From NCBI RefSeq assembly GCF_040958095.1, contig NC_091237.1, positions 15,346,036 to 15,410,035 on the forward strand: a stretch of DNA of 64,000 bases, read 5' to 3'. Both the position numbers and the translations under genes were made by a program. The notes under the pieces were generated by a model. It saw only the letters and a list, made by a program, of their open reading frames with translations. It was not told the origin of the DNA and ran no database searches. Origin of the DNA: Procambarus clarkii. Taxonomy: Eukaryota > Arthropoda > Malacostraca > Decapoda > Cambaridae. How positions within the stretch are numbered: the stretch's first letter is position 1; each line of letters starts with the position of its first letter. Positions 45,691 to 59,100 of this stretch are shown here, one piece after another.

Positions 45691-46825
45691 GAATAGAGAA
45701 CCAATTTGATTTAAAGCAAACATCTCTTGCAGTTTGCACTTTGAGAGACTAAAGTGTTTCACCCTCTAGTCTTTTCACACTTAATTAAAAATGGAAAGTG
45801 TAACCAATAAATGTTTTCCCCATCATCACGCCTTCCCCGCAGTAGTTCTAAGACTCGTGACCACTTCGGTGCAACCCGTTAACACCAACTGCATCCAGCG
45901 GTCCACCCTAAACACCGCATTCTAAGTTTAACATGCCGTTCTTCTTAATTAAGAATTCTCAAGTTAAGAGATCCTCATGCACTGGTTAGGTTCCTTTTCA
46001 GATTATTTTCCAACTTTAGTACGTTGGTTTAGCATTTACATCATTTTGTTGTGCTTCTAACAAAAGGAGTCAGCAAAGTACTTGGTCTGGAAGCTTTAAG
46101 GACGTAATAAGAGTCCGTCCTCAAAGGCCAAAGTCCATGCACCCGCCAAACCGCGTTTATGAATAAAGTAATTATCAAAGAAGGCAACAAGCCAGGAAAG
46201 CCATGTAGCCGTTTATGAATGCAAAAACTGTACATGGCTTAACACTTCCGGAACAAGTACTTCGCTGACGACTTTTTCGAAATTACGCTGAAAATGCTTC
46301 GCCCATAGGACCTAAACCACCTAACCAATGCCTTTAATAATAAAATATGACACAGTATGCCGAGATATTAATTTATATTAGAGATTTTCCCATTTGGAAT
46401 GAACAGCATGTTAAAAAATTTATGAAGCATCTCTCTGGGTCGACAGCTGGGTGGTAATAGATTTTGTCCGAGGACAGCTTGCATAGTCAGTTGCGGGTCT
46501 TTGTAACTAATTTACCATTCATAAACCGAGACCCCATGAAATTTACTTTAGGCTTTGTTCAGGAGGACGGGCTGCACAGTGGGACAAATTAACTTAGTCT
46601 CACTTCCAATTTTTCTGTAACTGGCCGGAACATTTGTGACAGGCATGATCACAACTTTCAAGAGCACCATTTAAGATAGTTCTACGGTGCCTGGTTTTGC
46701 CTTACTAGCCTTATGTAGTGGCTACCAAAACAATCTTCGGTTTCTAGAAGACCAAGCTTATACAAGTGAGAAATGATGTTAAAACTTGCCAAGGCAAATT
46801 TTCCATTTTGTCGAACTCTTGTTCT
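45691..46825. other. Intergenic, no gene seen
   Basis: AT-rich sequence without recognisable domains. Minus-strand frames at 45538-45762 and 46041-46235 are not supported. Confidence 0.4.
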
Positions 46826-46827
46826 AG

Positions 46828-46890
46828 ATTCAGCTACTCTTAAAAGTTCCAAGTAGCACGGGCTATGGTGAGCCCGTAGTGGACCATCCT
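46828..46890 (-). repeat. Short interspersed repeat, minus copy
   Basis: Reverse complement reads CTACGGGCTCACCATAGCCC GTGCTACTTGG then AGTAGCTGAATC, third member of the 9750 and 34945 family. Confidence 0.75.
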
Positions 46891-47026
46891 CTAACTACTA
46901 TCAACTAGTTTAACTACATTAACTTTAGATTAACAAGTTTTGGTTTAAAGAAAATATTTATCTCTTAAGTTTACTAGATATTTTTTACAACACTGCAAGA
47001 GTTATTGTCTTAAGATTAAGGGTCAT

Positions 47027-48733
47027 TTATTGAGGACGGTAGCCGTAGCCGCTGTTAATGTACACAGTGTCCGTCACTGTCCGGTAGTTGGTGAAGGTAG
47101 TGCTCTTGGTGTTAATATTCGTGTGTACCACCGTCGCCGTGTACGTCAACCTGCAAGACAGAATATAAGTCATTAACACGAGGTAATGTTACCAACACCC
47201 CCCCCCCCACACCAAATGCCACACACACACACACACACAGTGTATTCTATACTTACACCTGGGTGGCCGGAGTGGTGTAGGTGTACTGGCTGATTATGTA
47301 GGACGTGTGAGCGAGGGTCACGTAACTTAGTGACGTTTCCGTCACGATCCTGAAGTCAGACTTCACTTCCGTTAACGTTACTGACGTTGGCCGGACAAAG
47401 ACAGAAGTCTGGAGAGCGACCCGGTCATCAACGGGAGTGTGTAGCACCTGTGGTGTAGAAGAGAAGGTTATAAGCAGGAAGATGATGCATGCGTTATTGT
47501 ATTAATATGGCACTGTTACTGTAAACTTACCGAGCGTGTTCCGACGGTGACAGTCTGCACGCTGAAGGACGTTAAGGTTACCGCCACGCTGTTGAAGGCT
47601 TGGTCGGTGACAGTGACGCAACGGTCGATGGTGACAACTTGGGTGACAGTGGGGTGGAAGACATCGTCCACCCTCCTGACCTGAGGGACGCCAACCGGTC
47701 TGACAATACTTCCAGAAGGTCCAGTGCTGCCCACTACAACCCGCGGGACGGTCACCTGGTCCAACCTGCCACCGCTGAATATGGTAGCGGGACCAGCGAA
47801 GACATCCTGGCCGACATTAGGACCGGGACCACCAAAGACACCCTGGCCGACATTAGGACCGGGACCACCAAAGACACCCTGGCCGACATTAGGACCGGGA
47901 CCACCAAAGACACCCTGGCCGACATTAGGACCGGGACCACCAAAGACACCCTGGCCGACATTAGGACCGGGACCACCAAAGACACCCTGGCCAACATTAG
48001 GACCGGGACCACCAAAGACACCCTGGCCGACATTAGGACCGGGACCAAAGACACCCTGGCCGACATTAGGACCGGGACCAAAGACACCCTGGCCGACATT
48101 AGGACCGGGAGCTACATCACTGCCAAAGTCTTGGGGAAAATAATGTCCCTCAGCAAAGCTTCCCCTGTGCTGGCCTGCGTCAGGCAAGAGGCCGCTGCCA
48201 GGGCCCTGGAGGATAAAGGCGTCTTTAGCTGCGATAGGTTGAGCGCTACTCGGCAGGCTCCCGATTGCTTCAATTAATCCAGGAAGTGGTCGACTAGTGT
48301 CCCTGGGAATGCCGTCAAAAGTAGGTGAAGTACTCGAGGACTTCGGGACACCCACGGTCTGCAAAGTTAAAATGAAAAAAAAAAAAACAATTACATTACC
48401 ATTTAAATTATAGTCAAGTTACTTTGAAAAGCACAACTTATAGCGGCACTATAAGTATTTAATTAACAATTTACAAAATAAAATGTTTAGTTTACAACAG
48501 CGAGAGGTTAACTATGCCTGTAATGGTTGGTACTGGCTCGTCACACCGGCCACATAGAAGATAGAGGCCACCAATATTGTAATAGAACACCGCATCTGCA
48601 ATATATAGATTTGTTAAACAACCGAATAGACCCGTTTCGAACAAAAGTTATAGAAGTCAGATTATGACAGCTGAAACTTAAGGCTTTAGGTGCGTTAAAT
48701 CTTAAGGATTACTTAAACTAGTGGGAAGAGAAG

Positions 48734-48766
<33 letters not shown>

Positions 48767-50066
48767 AAGGAAGAGAGTTTTTTTTAGTAAGTATTAAATT
48801 GTTTAGTAGATAGACTATGACATGGCAATCTTCAGAAATGAAGTGACAAGATTACAACTATAGCCCTTTCATGGCCGGAGTACAGACTGTTTGGTATTAT
48901 ATCTAGGAAAGTAATAGTTCCCAGTCACCGATTATTAGATTTATCGCAATTACTTTTTACCAGTCAAATTCTTGGTCTACTAATATCTAGGGAACAGTAT
49001 TGTTCAGGCATTTATATATCCATCATCAGTATTAAGATTACAGCTCTAAGTAGTAAAAGTCACTAGTTTCAGGAGCAAACACTAGGAGGGTTAGGTCATG
49101 GTATTATACCTATGAGCTATCCAACAATACATTAATACAATGTAAAATTTTAAGGCAAGGAATCTTCCTTTGAAGGAAAGAGATACCGTTTCTGGTAGCA
49201 TTCTAGTAGTTACATTTAATTGACAAATGCTTCAAATATGGGAAGCCAGACTACAGTCAATTAAATTCCTCACTGAACCAAGTTGTTATTTTAAGACGGT
49301 GAGAAGGGGGGGGGGGGGGTCAAAATTTCCTAGACTACGGTTAAAAATAGCCCCCCCACCTCTCTTTTAGAACTATTAAGTCACCAACCACTTTAGCAAG
49401 CTTAAAATTCTTAGTATGGATTTAAGTAGTAAAGTGTCCCTAATTACTACAACAAGGAAACTGCTGCGAAAAAGACCAGTTTAAGTAATGATTAAAAACT
49501 ATAGAGTATGGCGTTTCAAGGCTGCACGTACCACTTTGAATATAAAGTTTAAGTGTTAGTTAATAAATATTACACGCTAAACAGAACCATCACAATTTCG
49601 AACAAATAAGGGGCAAGATAACACTTAACTCTGATAAATTACCTAAATAACTACAACATTATACTATAAACAAGAAGTCAAGACCATTAACTTAATACCT
49701 TGCAAGACGAGGAGAGACGATGCTACTGGAGTGAAGGCGAGGAGGAGAGTGAGGAGCTGGGCCCCACCTACCCGCCTCAACACCTCCCTCACACCCTCCT
49801 CATGGTCGCTGCCTCTCATAATACACCCCTTCTTTACCCCAGTATTTACACACTCACTCGTAATCCTCTAACACTCTTTGTTTCCCTAAAGTTAACATCG
49901 TATTAGTAGTTAGTATATTTATTGTGGCACAACAGACCCTAACTGCCGGTGAGAACGAGGCAAAGTGACCATTATGGACCCGTAAGTGACACTCAGTGGC
50001 TTAGCACAGTCTTCCCACACACGCCCCAACACCCAGTGGGACAGGTGGTCCTTGGGTCGTCTAGGA
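47027..50066 (-). CDS. Secreted GPNVGQ-repeat protein of unknown family (406 aa, 5 exons)
   Basis: Exons, minus strand: non-coding exon 1 (about 50066-49699, donor CAAG|GTATTA), exon 2 (48595-48518), exon 3 (48358-47531), exon 4 (47447-47257), exon 5 (47150-47027). The coding parts join in phase (78+828+191+124 nt). I chose the ATG at 48595 because it opens the signal peptide MRCSITILVASIFYVAGVTS and is conserved in the pseudogene. An ATG in exon 1 (49819) gives only an out-of-frame upstream frame. Then come a Ser/Pro region, nine repeats of about 12 residues (GPGPNVGQGVFG) and a Thr/Val-rich C-terminal half (VDDVFHPTVTQVVTIDRCVT, YIISQYTYTTPATQ, TVTDTVYINSGYGYRPQ). The Gly/Pro/Asn repeats and beta-prone Thr/Val strands suggest an extracellular matrix or cuticle-like protein; that is inference. 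The intron after exon 2 has a GC donor (CAG|GCATAG). Other acceptors and donors are canonical. Confidence 0.78.
47815..48110 (-). repeat. Coding tandem repeat, 36/33-nt units
   Basis: Nine units within exon 3 of the GPNVGQ gene. Six share the Gly-Gly linker (36 nt) and the others lack one Gly (33 nt); the first and last are diverged. Nucleotide identity between units is very high, pointing to recent expansion, whereas the inverted pseudogene has only about two degenerate units. Confidence 0.9.
48720..48764. repeat. Poly(A) tract
   Basis: About 33 consecutive A in intron 1 of the minus-strand gene. Possibly the tail of a retroposed sequence, but nothing recognisable precedes it. Confidence 0.7.
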
Positions 50067-50069
50067 CAG

Positions 50070-51356
<1,287 letters not shown>

Positions 51357-51620
51357 TGTTACACCAATGGCTACTGTCAATTTTGCTGGCTATATCTATT
51401 TTGTTGTAAGACTCCACATGTAAGAACGTTGCTGTCGGTGGGGTCTACAGGTGTGAACGTGGTTGCTTTATTTTTTATTGGTACAGAACAAAATTACATT
51501 AATAAACATAAAAGACAAGGCACCAAAATGCCACAACAAAACAAAATTATACACAACATATATTACAAGGAAACAATACACTAACCCATCTCATGGAAAC
51601 TACGAATAACATGAAACCTA

Positions 51621-51735
51621 CAACAGGTTAGGTTAGGTAGGGTTGGTTAGGTTCGGTCATATATCTACGTTAGTTTTAACTCAAATTTAAAAAAAATTAA
51701 CTCGTACATAATGAAATGGATAGCTTTCATCTGTG
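51621..51735 (+). mobile_element. Fragment of the fold-back family
   Basis: AGGTTAGGTTAGGTAGGGTT GGTTAGGTTCGGTC then TATCTACGTTAGTTTTAACTC and ACATAATGAAATGGATAGC match 51020-51125 of the intact element. Confidence 0.85.
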
Positions 51736-51739
51736 TCTC

Positions 51740-52600
51740 CCTGTCTGTGTTACAGCACTTTCCAGTTTGTTTTGGGTTGAATTTGTTTAACTGGATCTCT
51801 GTCGAGTCCAGGTGCTTTGGTATCCAGGAATGGTTCTTTCTTTGCATTAAAACAGAGCTCGGTGTGAATGAATGCGTGCGTGCGTGCGTGCGCACGCATG
51901 ACCAAATCTCCATTATTATTTAAAAAGAGAGAGAGTTACAAAGGTATAGATAAAATAAATGGAACCTATTCGAATCACCATTTTTTTTAACCATCAGTAT
52001 AAAATATTTTCTCCTTTTTCCCTCCCAAAAAACTGACACAATTCAGTTTTTTTCAGCAAAACAAAATATATATGACGGATTGGAGAAGAATATTTTTTTT
52101 ATTATTATTATTTTCTACCACAGACGTGGCCACACATTTACAATGCTAACCAGAATATATACATTTTCTTCTGAGGACAGGGTGAGAGATTTGTCAAACA
52201 TACAGTTCTGGGATTTATTGAACAATCAACCACAGAAAGTGATTGTAGTGCTTTTAAAATGCTAGGCTAAGCTACTATACGTAAATACATACATACACAG
52301 ATTTATGTATACTACATAAAGTGTTCGATGTGTCTTTTACATAGTGTCATTAATGTGCATTTAAGAAAAATCATTGCCAGAGGTGGACTCACACAGGTTA
52401 AAAAAGCCTATCTCTCACACAGGTTCAGAAAGCCTACCTCTCACACAGGTTAAGAAAGCCTATCCTTCACACATGGAAAACGGGAGTAATCTTTAGCAAC
52501 CGACAAAAACACTTTACTCCTGAACAGTCTATAACTAAAATCGACTATAACTTCAAGACATACCATACCTGGAGCTTTCCTGGAGAGGATTTCGGGAGTT
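51740..52600. other. Intergenic with small repeats
   Basis: 52380-52480 holds three imperfect copies of a roughly 29-bp unit (CACACAGGTTAAGAAAGCCTA). 52110-52200 (GACGTGGCCACACATTTACAATGC) looks like part of an interspersed repeat. A GTGC run is at about 51875-51898. No gene seen. Confidence 0.5.
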
Positions 52601-52611
52601 CTTCTAGTTCA

Positions 52612-52690
52612 AGTATGTTTATTGAGACAAGAAAAAAAATACATCTCAAAGGGATAGAGTAGCTTAGGCTATTTCTACCCCCTTATTGTT
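52612..52690 (-). repeat. LINE/SINE tail-like repeat
   Basis: GTATGTTTATTGAGACAAG to ATTTCTACCCCC resembles a reversed A-rich retroposon 3' end. It abuts the LINE fragment that follows. Confidence 0.45.
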
Positions 52691-52699
52691 CTGTTTTAT

Positions 52700-53010
52700 T
52701 GATTTAGGCCACATCCAGCGCCCTCACCCGACCAGTGAAAATCACAGTAGCACTAAGAAAAATAGATCGTATAGTTCCATTAATATGGGGTTTAACCACT
52801 GCAAATTACCTCAAGCCTATTGTTATTCAGCAAAAATCTGCTATCAGAACTATAACAAACTCTGTCTTCAGACAACACACAACAAACGACTGCCCGAAAC
52901 GCAATGCGTGTTATTGGCTTTGTAAGAATGTAAAAATACCAATATTATGTCATCTCGCAAACCCATTGTACTTTCTTGTAAATAGATTGCTAAATTCCGT
53001 AACTTAAATA
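52700..53010 (+). mobile_element. CR1/RTE-like LINE RT C-terminal fragment
   Basis: Encodes IVPLIWGLTTANYLKPIVIQ, QKSAIRTITNSVFRQHTT, the C-terminal thumb region of a non-LTR RT. After a frame break comes the tail CTGCCCGAAACGCAATGCG and TGTAAATAGATTGC. The tail matches the minus-strand repeats at 13310-13440 and 31355-31505, which identifies those as tips of this family. Confidence 0.8.
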
Positions 53011-53039
53011 CATATATATATATATATATATATATTACC

Positions 53040-53790
53040 GGCGATGTGAACGGTGAATAAAGTATACTCGCCCCCCCTTTGAAATTATGTGCGTATGAAA
53101 TTGATTAGTAAATCAGTTTTGTAGATTATAAAACCATGACTTTATTAGGGTTGGACGGCAGAGCGACGGTCTCCCTTCATACAGGTCGGCGTTCAATAAA
53201 GTAGTGTCCGGTTTAACTGTTTAACGTAATGTCCGGTTTAACGTAATGTCCGGTTTAACGTAGTGTCCGGTTTAACGTTGTGTCCACTGACTTGTGTGTT
53301 ATGTGATAATCTGTGTCTTATACTTTAACCCTTTTCGTGTCCAGTTATAGTTCAACGTGTTCAATCCAGTGAGTTCAACGGCAGTTCACTGAATCCAATG
53401 GGAATTCAATGTGACCAACGGAAACCAGCTTTGTCCATCTATAATCTGCTTGTTTCATGTATGATAATCAGATGAGTTTATAAATATTCCGCCATTTCCG
53501 TCAGTTATCCCACCATTACCGTCTATAGTCGTCATTATCATCGGTAATTCTCGCTCTTACCTTCGGTAATCCACTTTTTCTATCGATAATCTCTCCTAGT
53601 TAATCTGTTTTGTTGAAAATCCGCTGAATCGCATAGTAATCCAATATGAACAGGTAATTCAGCCAGTCCATGATAATCGATTGTGTTCTGAGCCATTCTT
53701 CTTCAGCCAAAAATTAATTGAATAATAACAACCCAATAAGGTAGCAAATTGAGTCCAGCAGCTGGGGAGGGGGTGTTAGAGGGGTGTGTA
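53040..53790. other. Intergenic; SINE scrap and short tandem repeat
   Basis: 53150-53205 carries TTGGACGGCAGAGCGACGGT and CAGGTCGGCGTTCAAT, a tRNA-derived SINE fragment. 53198-53285 holds four or five copies of an 18-19 bp unit (GTGTCCGGTTTAACGTA). No gene. Confidence 0.6.
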
Positions 53791-53799
53791 TAGCAGGGG

Positions 53800-54348
53800 G
53801 TGTCAGTGGGGTGCATATGCTCCACCTGCGGCCGGCCCGGCGTCCGACCCCGCACCAGGACCTCAACCAATCCGGTAACAGGAACGCCATCCACCCTGGC
53901 TACCCCTGCCAACGAAGACGCCACCTCCAAAGACGACAACGGATCACCCAAAACTCCCACAACCGACACCAGGAGGCTCTCCAGAGCCGCCACCGACGTC
54001 GACGAGAACGGCCTTGCGACCGACGACGAAGACGAGGACAACGTAAACAAAAGTACTTGCCATATGCTGTTCATCCGCCCAGCGGAATGGCAACGCACAC
54101 ACCAGACGAAAATTGGCCCACAGATGTAACAAAATAACCAGAACAAATACCCGCACCCCACGTATGTCCACGCCCACGCCATGAACTCTTACACTGATCT
54201 CACAATACTAAAAAAAGAATACCGCGACCCAGAATTCCACCGCAAATTCCCGGACGGACAAATGCAATTCCTCGAAAAGGAGGACGATCCTGATGGTACC
54301 AAACTACCAACGTTGTTTTGTTCAGATATAAAGCGTCGCTTTACACAT
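53800..54348 (+). pseudogene. Broken open frame of unknown identity
   Basis: One frame runs from 53800 to a stop at 54348, interrupted only by TAA at 54127-54129. Before the stop it is Thr/Asp-rich and polar (PANEDATSKDDNGSPKTPTT, AATDVDENGLATDDEDED). After it the frame reads AMNSYTDLTILKKEYRDPEF, HRKFPDGQMQFLEKEDDPDG, a charged sequence with balanced composition that looks like real former coding sequence. I do not recognise the family. A transposon ORF1 or a host-gene remnant are both possible. Confidence 0.35.
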
Positions 54349-56128
54349 TAAACTGCATCCTGGCGACTAGGCGTCCTGCGGGCCATAAACTGCGAGCGAC
54401 CATGAAGATCCCATCCATCCACAGATCTCCAGTAACAGCTATTGATACTGGCAATGGCTCCAAATGGCCTCCATTTACGGGCTATTCATGCCCGTGCCAC
54501 CTTTAGGGGGACTTAGTCAATCAGAATGCATATAACAGGGGTTGTTAGTGGAGTGCGTATAGCAGGGGGGTCAGTGGAGTGCGTATAACAGGGGGAAGCG
54601 GGTCGGGGAGTGCGTATATAAATTTAAATGTCTATCCAAAGTTGGAAGCCAGATGCTTAGGGCGAGTCTCACCCAATTTTTAACAATATTTGCTGTTGGG
54701 TGCGTGACCAGTACTCTCAAATAGTGCATCGCATTTGTTACCTATACATCCGAAATGGCAAAAATATGAACTATAAATCAGAGCATGTCGCAAAATGTAC
54801 CGCCATCATGCTGTCACGGTGGGAGCCGGACTCCGGTCATATGAATCACTAAAATCTTGATGCTATCTCTGAATTCTTTTTTTTCTGTGCACCACTTGCT
54901 ATCGCTTCTCAGTAATCCCATGAATTTCTGACCAGTGTGGCCAGCTCGACACGACTGCTCTGCTTCAATAACAGCGGCGGGATTCTTTCTTTCGTGTCGT
55001 TTTAGAGCGAAATCAATCATAGCAATACTGGGACATAAGCAATGACTCAACTTACGACAACACGAATTGATAATCGATATCAATGCTGTATATACAAGAT
55101 TATTAAAAGTAACTGATACATTAGGCTTTCCAAGCGTGGAGGCTCGGGGCTTCAGGTTCCACTCTTAGGCAGACTACTGGAAGGTAAGGGCGACCCCTGA
55201 GCACCTTCCTGAGAGGTGGTGGTAGGTGATACACACGCGTGCCTTGTGTATTGATGTCTTGTGTACTAATAGTAAGGAGAGAGGCGTAATAAGGAGAGAG
55301 ACGCGCTCGCCAGCAAAACAACTCGACTCAAACCAAGCACTCTAAGCCAGTGTATTTATGGGTGTGTGTGTGTGTGTGTGTTGAAGAATTATACAGTCTG
55401 GACGCTGTATAATTATACATATGTATATACTGGGCGCTGAAGATGTTAAAACCCCAAAACAAAGAGATGAGGCTTCGATGCCTCAAAAGGGAGGCGACAA
55501 GGACACACTCAAATGATAATTCACTCACTTTATGGTCGGATACAAATAAACGTCACCTCTGTAAGAATGCGTGTTACCACGTCCAGGTATGAGAACTGCT
55601 CAAGGTCAGACTCAATCAATCTGTTTACTTAGCTCTGGAAACGTTGTAGAACGATAAACTTCCAGCGGAACGTTGATTTCAGCGGAACTTCTTCGAGGAA
55701 ATCCGGACTGTGTGAAAGGCCATCTTTGCTTCGGGAGTCGGTGCTGGGCTGTTTATGAAAGTGTACGCTATGAAATGACCTCTGACCCAAAGGTTATCTT
55801 TTTGAGATATCTTTCTCGTAGTTCAACATAGCATCTAATGAAACCTTCAAGAGAAGCTATGCATCCTAGTAATTCACATTTTAATGCCAGAAGTCGATGT
55901 TTTCCAGCAGAACATTAGATAATATTTAATGAACTATTTGTTGTTTAAATTATCTGTTGTACGCTTTAATAACATTAATTCGTTAATTAACAATAAGCAA
56001 AAATCTCTTTTAAACACTAAATTAACAACAATTTGAGATAACACTTTGGCGAAAGGATTAGAAAATTACATTTGCCCTCAATGTGTTCCTGAGTAACTTG
56101 TGTATGCCTGAAGGTGTTTTAACACAGG
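54349..56128. other. Upstream region of the channel gene, no other gene seen
   Basis: Contains a GT microsatellite (about 55361-55381) and three copies of a short GTGGAGTGCGTATA-like repeat near 54545-54620. The sequence CTGAAGGTGTTTTAACACAG|GATGGGC at about 56109-56133 would serve as an acceptor, so an untranslated first exon may lie somewhere in this region. Confidence 0.4.
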
Positions 56129-59100
56129 ATGGGCCTGGAGGTCCTCGTCAAGACGGTGTCCTACACGGTAAACACCACCACACTCCTCAGGAGCAGGTGG
56201 TGGTCAACGTTACTCCTGCTGGGGACCTTCCTCCTGCTCCCAGGTAAGCTCAAAACACGTCACATTAGCCAGGTTGCTGATTTTAAGAACTATAATAGCT
56301 CCTTTCACGTTCCCCTATCCACTTCGCCCCCTTCCCTTCATCCGCCACCTCCCAATTCCAGGAGGGACAAGCATCCAGGTGCTGGAGTTCCAGAAGGATG
56401 GAGTGGCGAGTCTGTCAACGATGGCGGTGTACAGAGGCAAGTTGGACCGGGCCTGGAGGATGGCCTCCCTGAGCCTCTGCTGCCGCTTCAAGCTCTTCTT
56501 CCTACACACCAGAGCTACCTTCTTCCAGCTGTGGGACAAGGTCGACAACTGGGACTCCCAGATCAAAGGAGGTCAGTGTCTGGGGGGGAACAGTAGGTCG
56601 TGCAAGGCGGAGGAAACAAGGCGTCGTGAGGAGCCGAGGGTGATGTGAGAAGATAAAGAGGGGAAGGAATTATCAGGGGAAAGCGTCAAGCCATTACAAC
56701 TATATAGCACTGGAAAGGGGGTCAGGATAATGATTTGGGATGGGACGGGGGAAAGGAATGGTGCCCAACCACTTGTGGACGGTCGGTGACTGAACGCCGA
56801 TCTGGATGAAGCTCTACCGTCCAGCACAAGTAGTTGGGCACCATTCCTTTCTCTAAAGGTGGAGCTAAACGAAAAAGAAAATAATATAATTAACAAAATG
56901 GCGTTATGAAATAAAAAAAAAGGCAGAGATTGAGTGGAAACAAATAGGAAACATGACAACATGTTTTCATAACAAAAAAATTGGTGGAACAGTCAACACG
57001 CACAAGGGCTGTGTGGCCAGGCATTAAACCGACCCAGTATAACAGACCTTAGTTACTGAACTGGAAATGTCCATTTGAATCACAGTCCTCCAGAATCCTG
57101 GTATAATAGGGATTTAGACACAGTAATTACTGCTTAACAGAGTTGTGGCTGAACCGGTTCCGGCCTGTCGTCGCCCACCGCTGGCAGTTCCAGATTCTCA
57201 AGGACAAACTCAGGACCTTCAAGTGAGTACCCACCTTCCTAAGCGTACCCCATACTCACCATCTAGCGATTAGCCTCCACCAGAACATTATACCAGTGAG
57301 TAACCACCCACATACCCCATCTTTCCAGCGAGTACTCAATGGCGAGTTATCTAATTCCTCTCCCCCCATCTTCCGGAAGGTACTAACCTTCCCATTATAG
57401 GGTGTTCTACCCATACTCCCATATAGGTAGGTCAACCTACCCAGGCTTTGCGCCCTGGAGAGGCCATTCCAGACCGACAACCAGAGCGCAACTCCATAGT
57501 CTCCTGAGGCTGATGGATGCCTGCTGCTACCTATACTGGGGTGAGAACCTGTCCACTTATCTCTCTCCCCTTGGTTTAGTTTATTATTGTTCCTGCTAAA
57601 CAACCTCACGATAAGATCGATGATAATAACATAGATATTCTTGCCGGTTATTCAAGATAATTATGTTTCAGTATTAGTCCCGTCTCTTTTTATATTGTAC
57701 TCTTTGTTATCATTCCTACTTCTGGGCGTTATCACCTTCCCTTCTAAGCCCTCAGAGGATACTACCTCTGAGGGCAGGGAGGTGATATCCTCTGAGGTAT
57801 CCATCTTCCCTTCCCTGCCTTCAGATGGTACCACCTGTGCTTCACCTACGATCACCTGAAGTATCTCTACAACACCTTCATTGACGGTAAACTCGTCTAC
57901 GAGATGACCTATAACGTTAAGCGCCAGATCTACGGCGACTACGCTCGCCTCGGCCAAAGTGTTCTATCGAAGCATAGTTTCAGCGGCGCTCTGTCACAGG
58001 TGAGAGCTCCAGCGGCGCTCTCCTGCAGGTTAGCCTCTCCAACGACGCTCTATCATAGATAAAGAGCTCCAAATAAGGCACTATCACGGGTATAGTTTTT
58101 TAATCAACATATATTTTGCGCTTGTGTTAATAATGATGATCTGGTAACATCCTTCGACATTAACTCAGTCATAGTACTCCACTTCTTACATTTGGCTCTC
58201 AATTGTCTTTTGTTTACTCTCAGGTTAATGTGTGGGACTCTGTACTGAGCGCCGACGTCATAGCTGACATGGCTGCTTGCAAGACCGACCCTCTGGGTAA
58301 CTATGTATCCTGGGAGGCCGGCTGGGACCTATATAGTGTCACAGAGTACAACACATCTCTCGAATCCTTTTGCAAACAAACTATGGACACGTTTTACTTC
58401 GGGTTTCCAAGGCTCTCAAAAGCTCAAGCATTCTACCAATGCGAAGCTCTGGGCACACATCTGCCTCTTTCCACCAACATGGACGAGTTGCTCCTTTTGT
58501 TCAATGTCTCGGTTCAGTTGTGGTCTGGCTACAAAGATTTGTGTATAACCAACTTCTGGGCCTCAATCATCGACGTGGAGAGAGAAGGCACTTGGGTTAC
58601 CCACTACGATAACGTCCTCGCTCCACTCGCGCTCTGGAATGACGGTGAACCCAACGGAAACTTTTATGAGAACTGCGCAAAAATTGAGCACTGGGGCCTG
58701 TCTGATGTTGACTGTCTTACCGATTTGTTATGCGCTATTTGTGAATTTACCGACCTGCCAATCTTGTCCCTGTTGGGTACCTGTGAGCTGGAAGAACGAA
58801 ATCTCCACTTCATCGCCTACCAGGAAGGTCTGGGAGATCTTTATTTCAAGGGATATGGAGCGTACCACATCAAGAAGGTGGAGGGAGAATGGTTGTGGAT
58901 CAACGTGGTAGAGAACAAGACTCTGGCCAGACTAGACGTCGACGCGCCCTTCAACATGCCCATGGGCCGTCGGGTCTGGCACCTCGAGTCACCAGTGTGT
59001 AACCAACGAGAAGGTCCGCGGACCCTGGTCCTCACGCCTTGCGGACCGGACAGTTACTCTTGCGATGACGCCACCTGCATCCCTCACCAGAATCGATGCG

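Noticed and set aside
47600-48277. Plus-strand 225-codon Thr/Asp-rich repeat frame (TKDTLADIRTG)
   Set aside because: Antisense shadow of the GPNVGQ repeats; the minus strand has a signal peptide, phased exons and a paralog.
53703-54182. Minus-strand 159-codon frame
   Set aside because: Hydrophobic low-complexity antisense of the polar plus-strand frame; no recognisable domain.
57440-57540. Possible extra exon in intron 3 of the channel gene (GCTTTGCGCCC to TACTGGG|GTGAGA)
   Set aside because: Exon 3 joins exon 4 in phase to give a continuous pentraxin-like sequence (FKWYHLCFTYD), and the candidate would interrupt it.
58203-58223. ATG at 58203 as the start of a separate lectin gene
   Set aside because: It lies inside the intron just before the acceptor CTCAG|GTTAATG; upstream exons splice in phase and complete the pentraxin domain.
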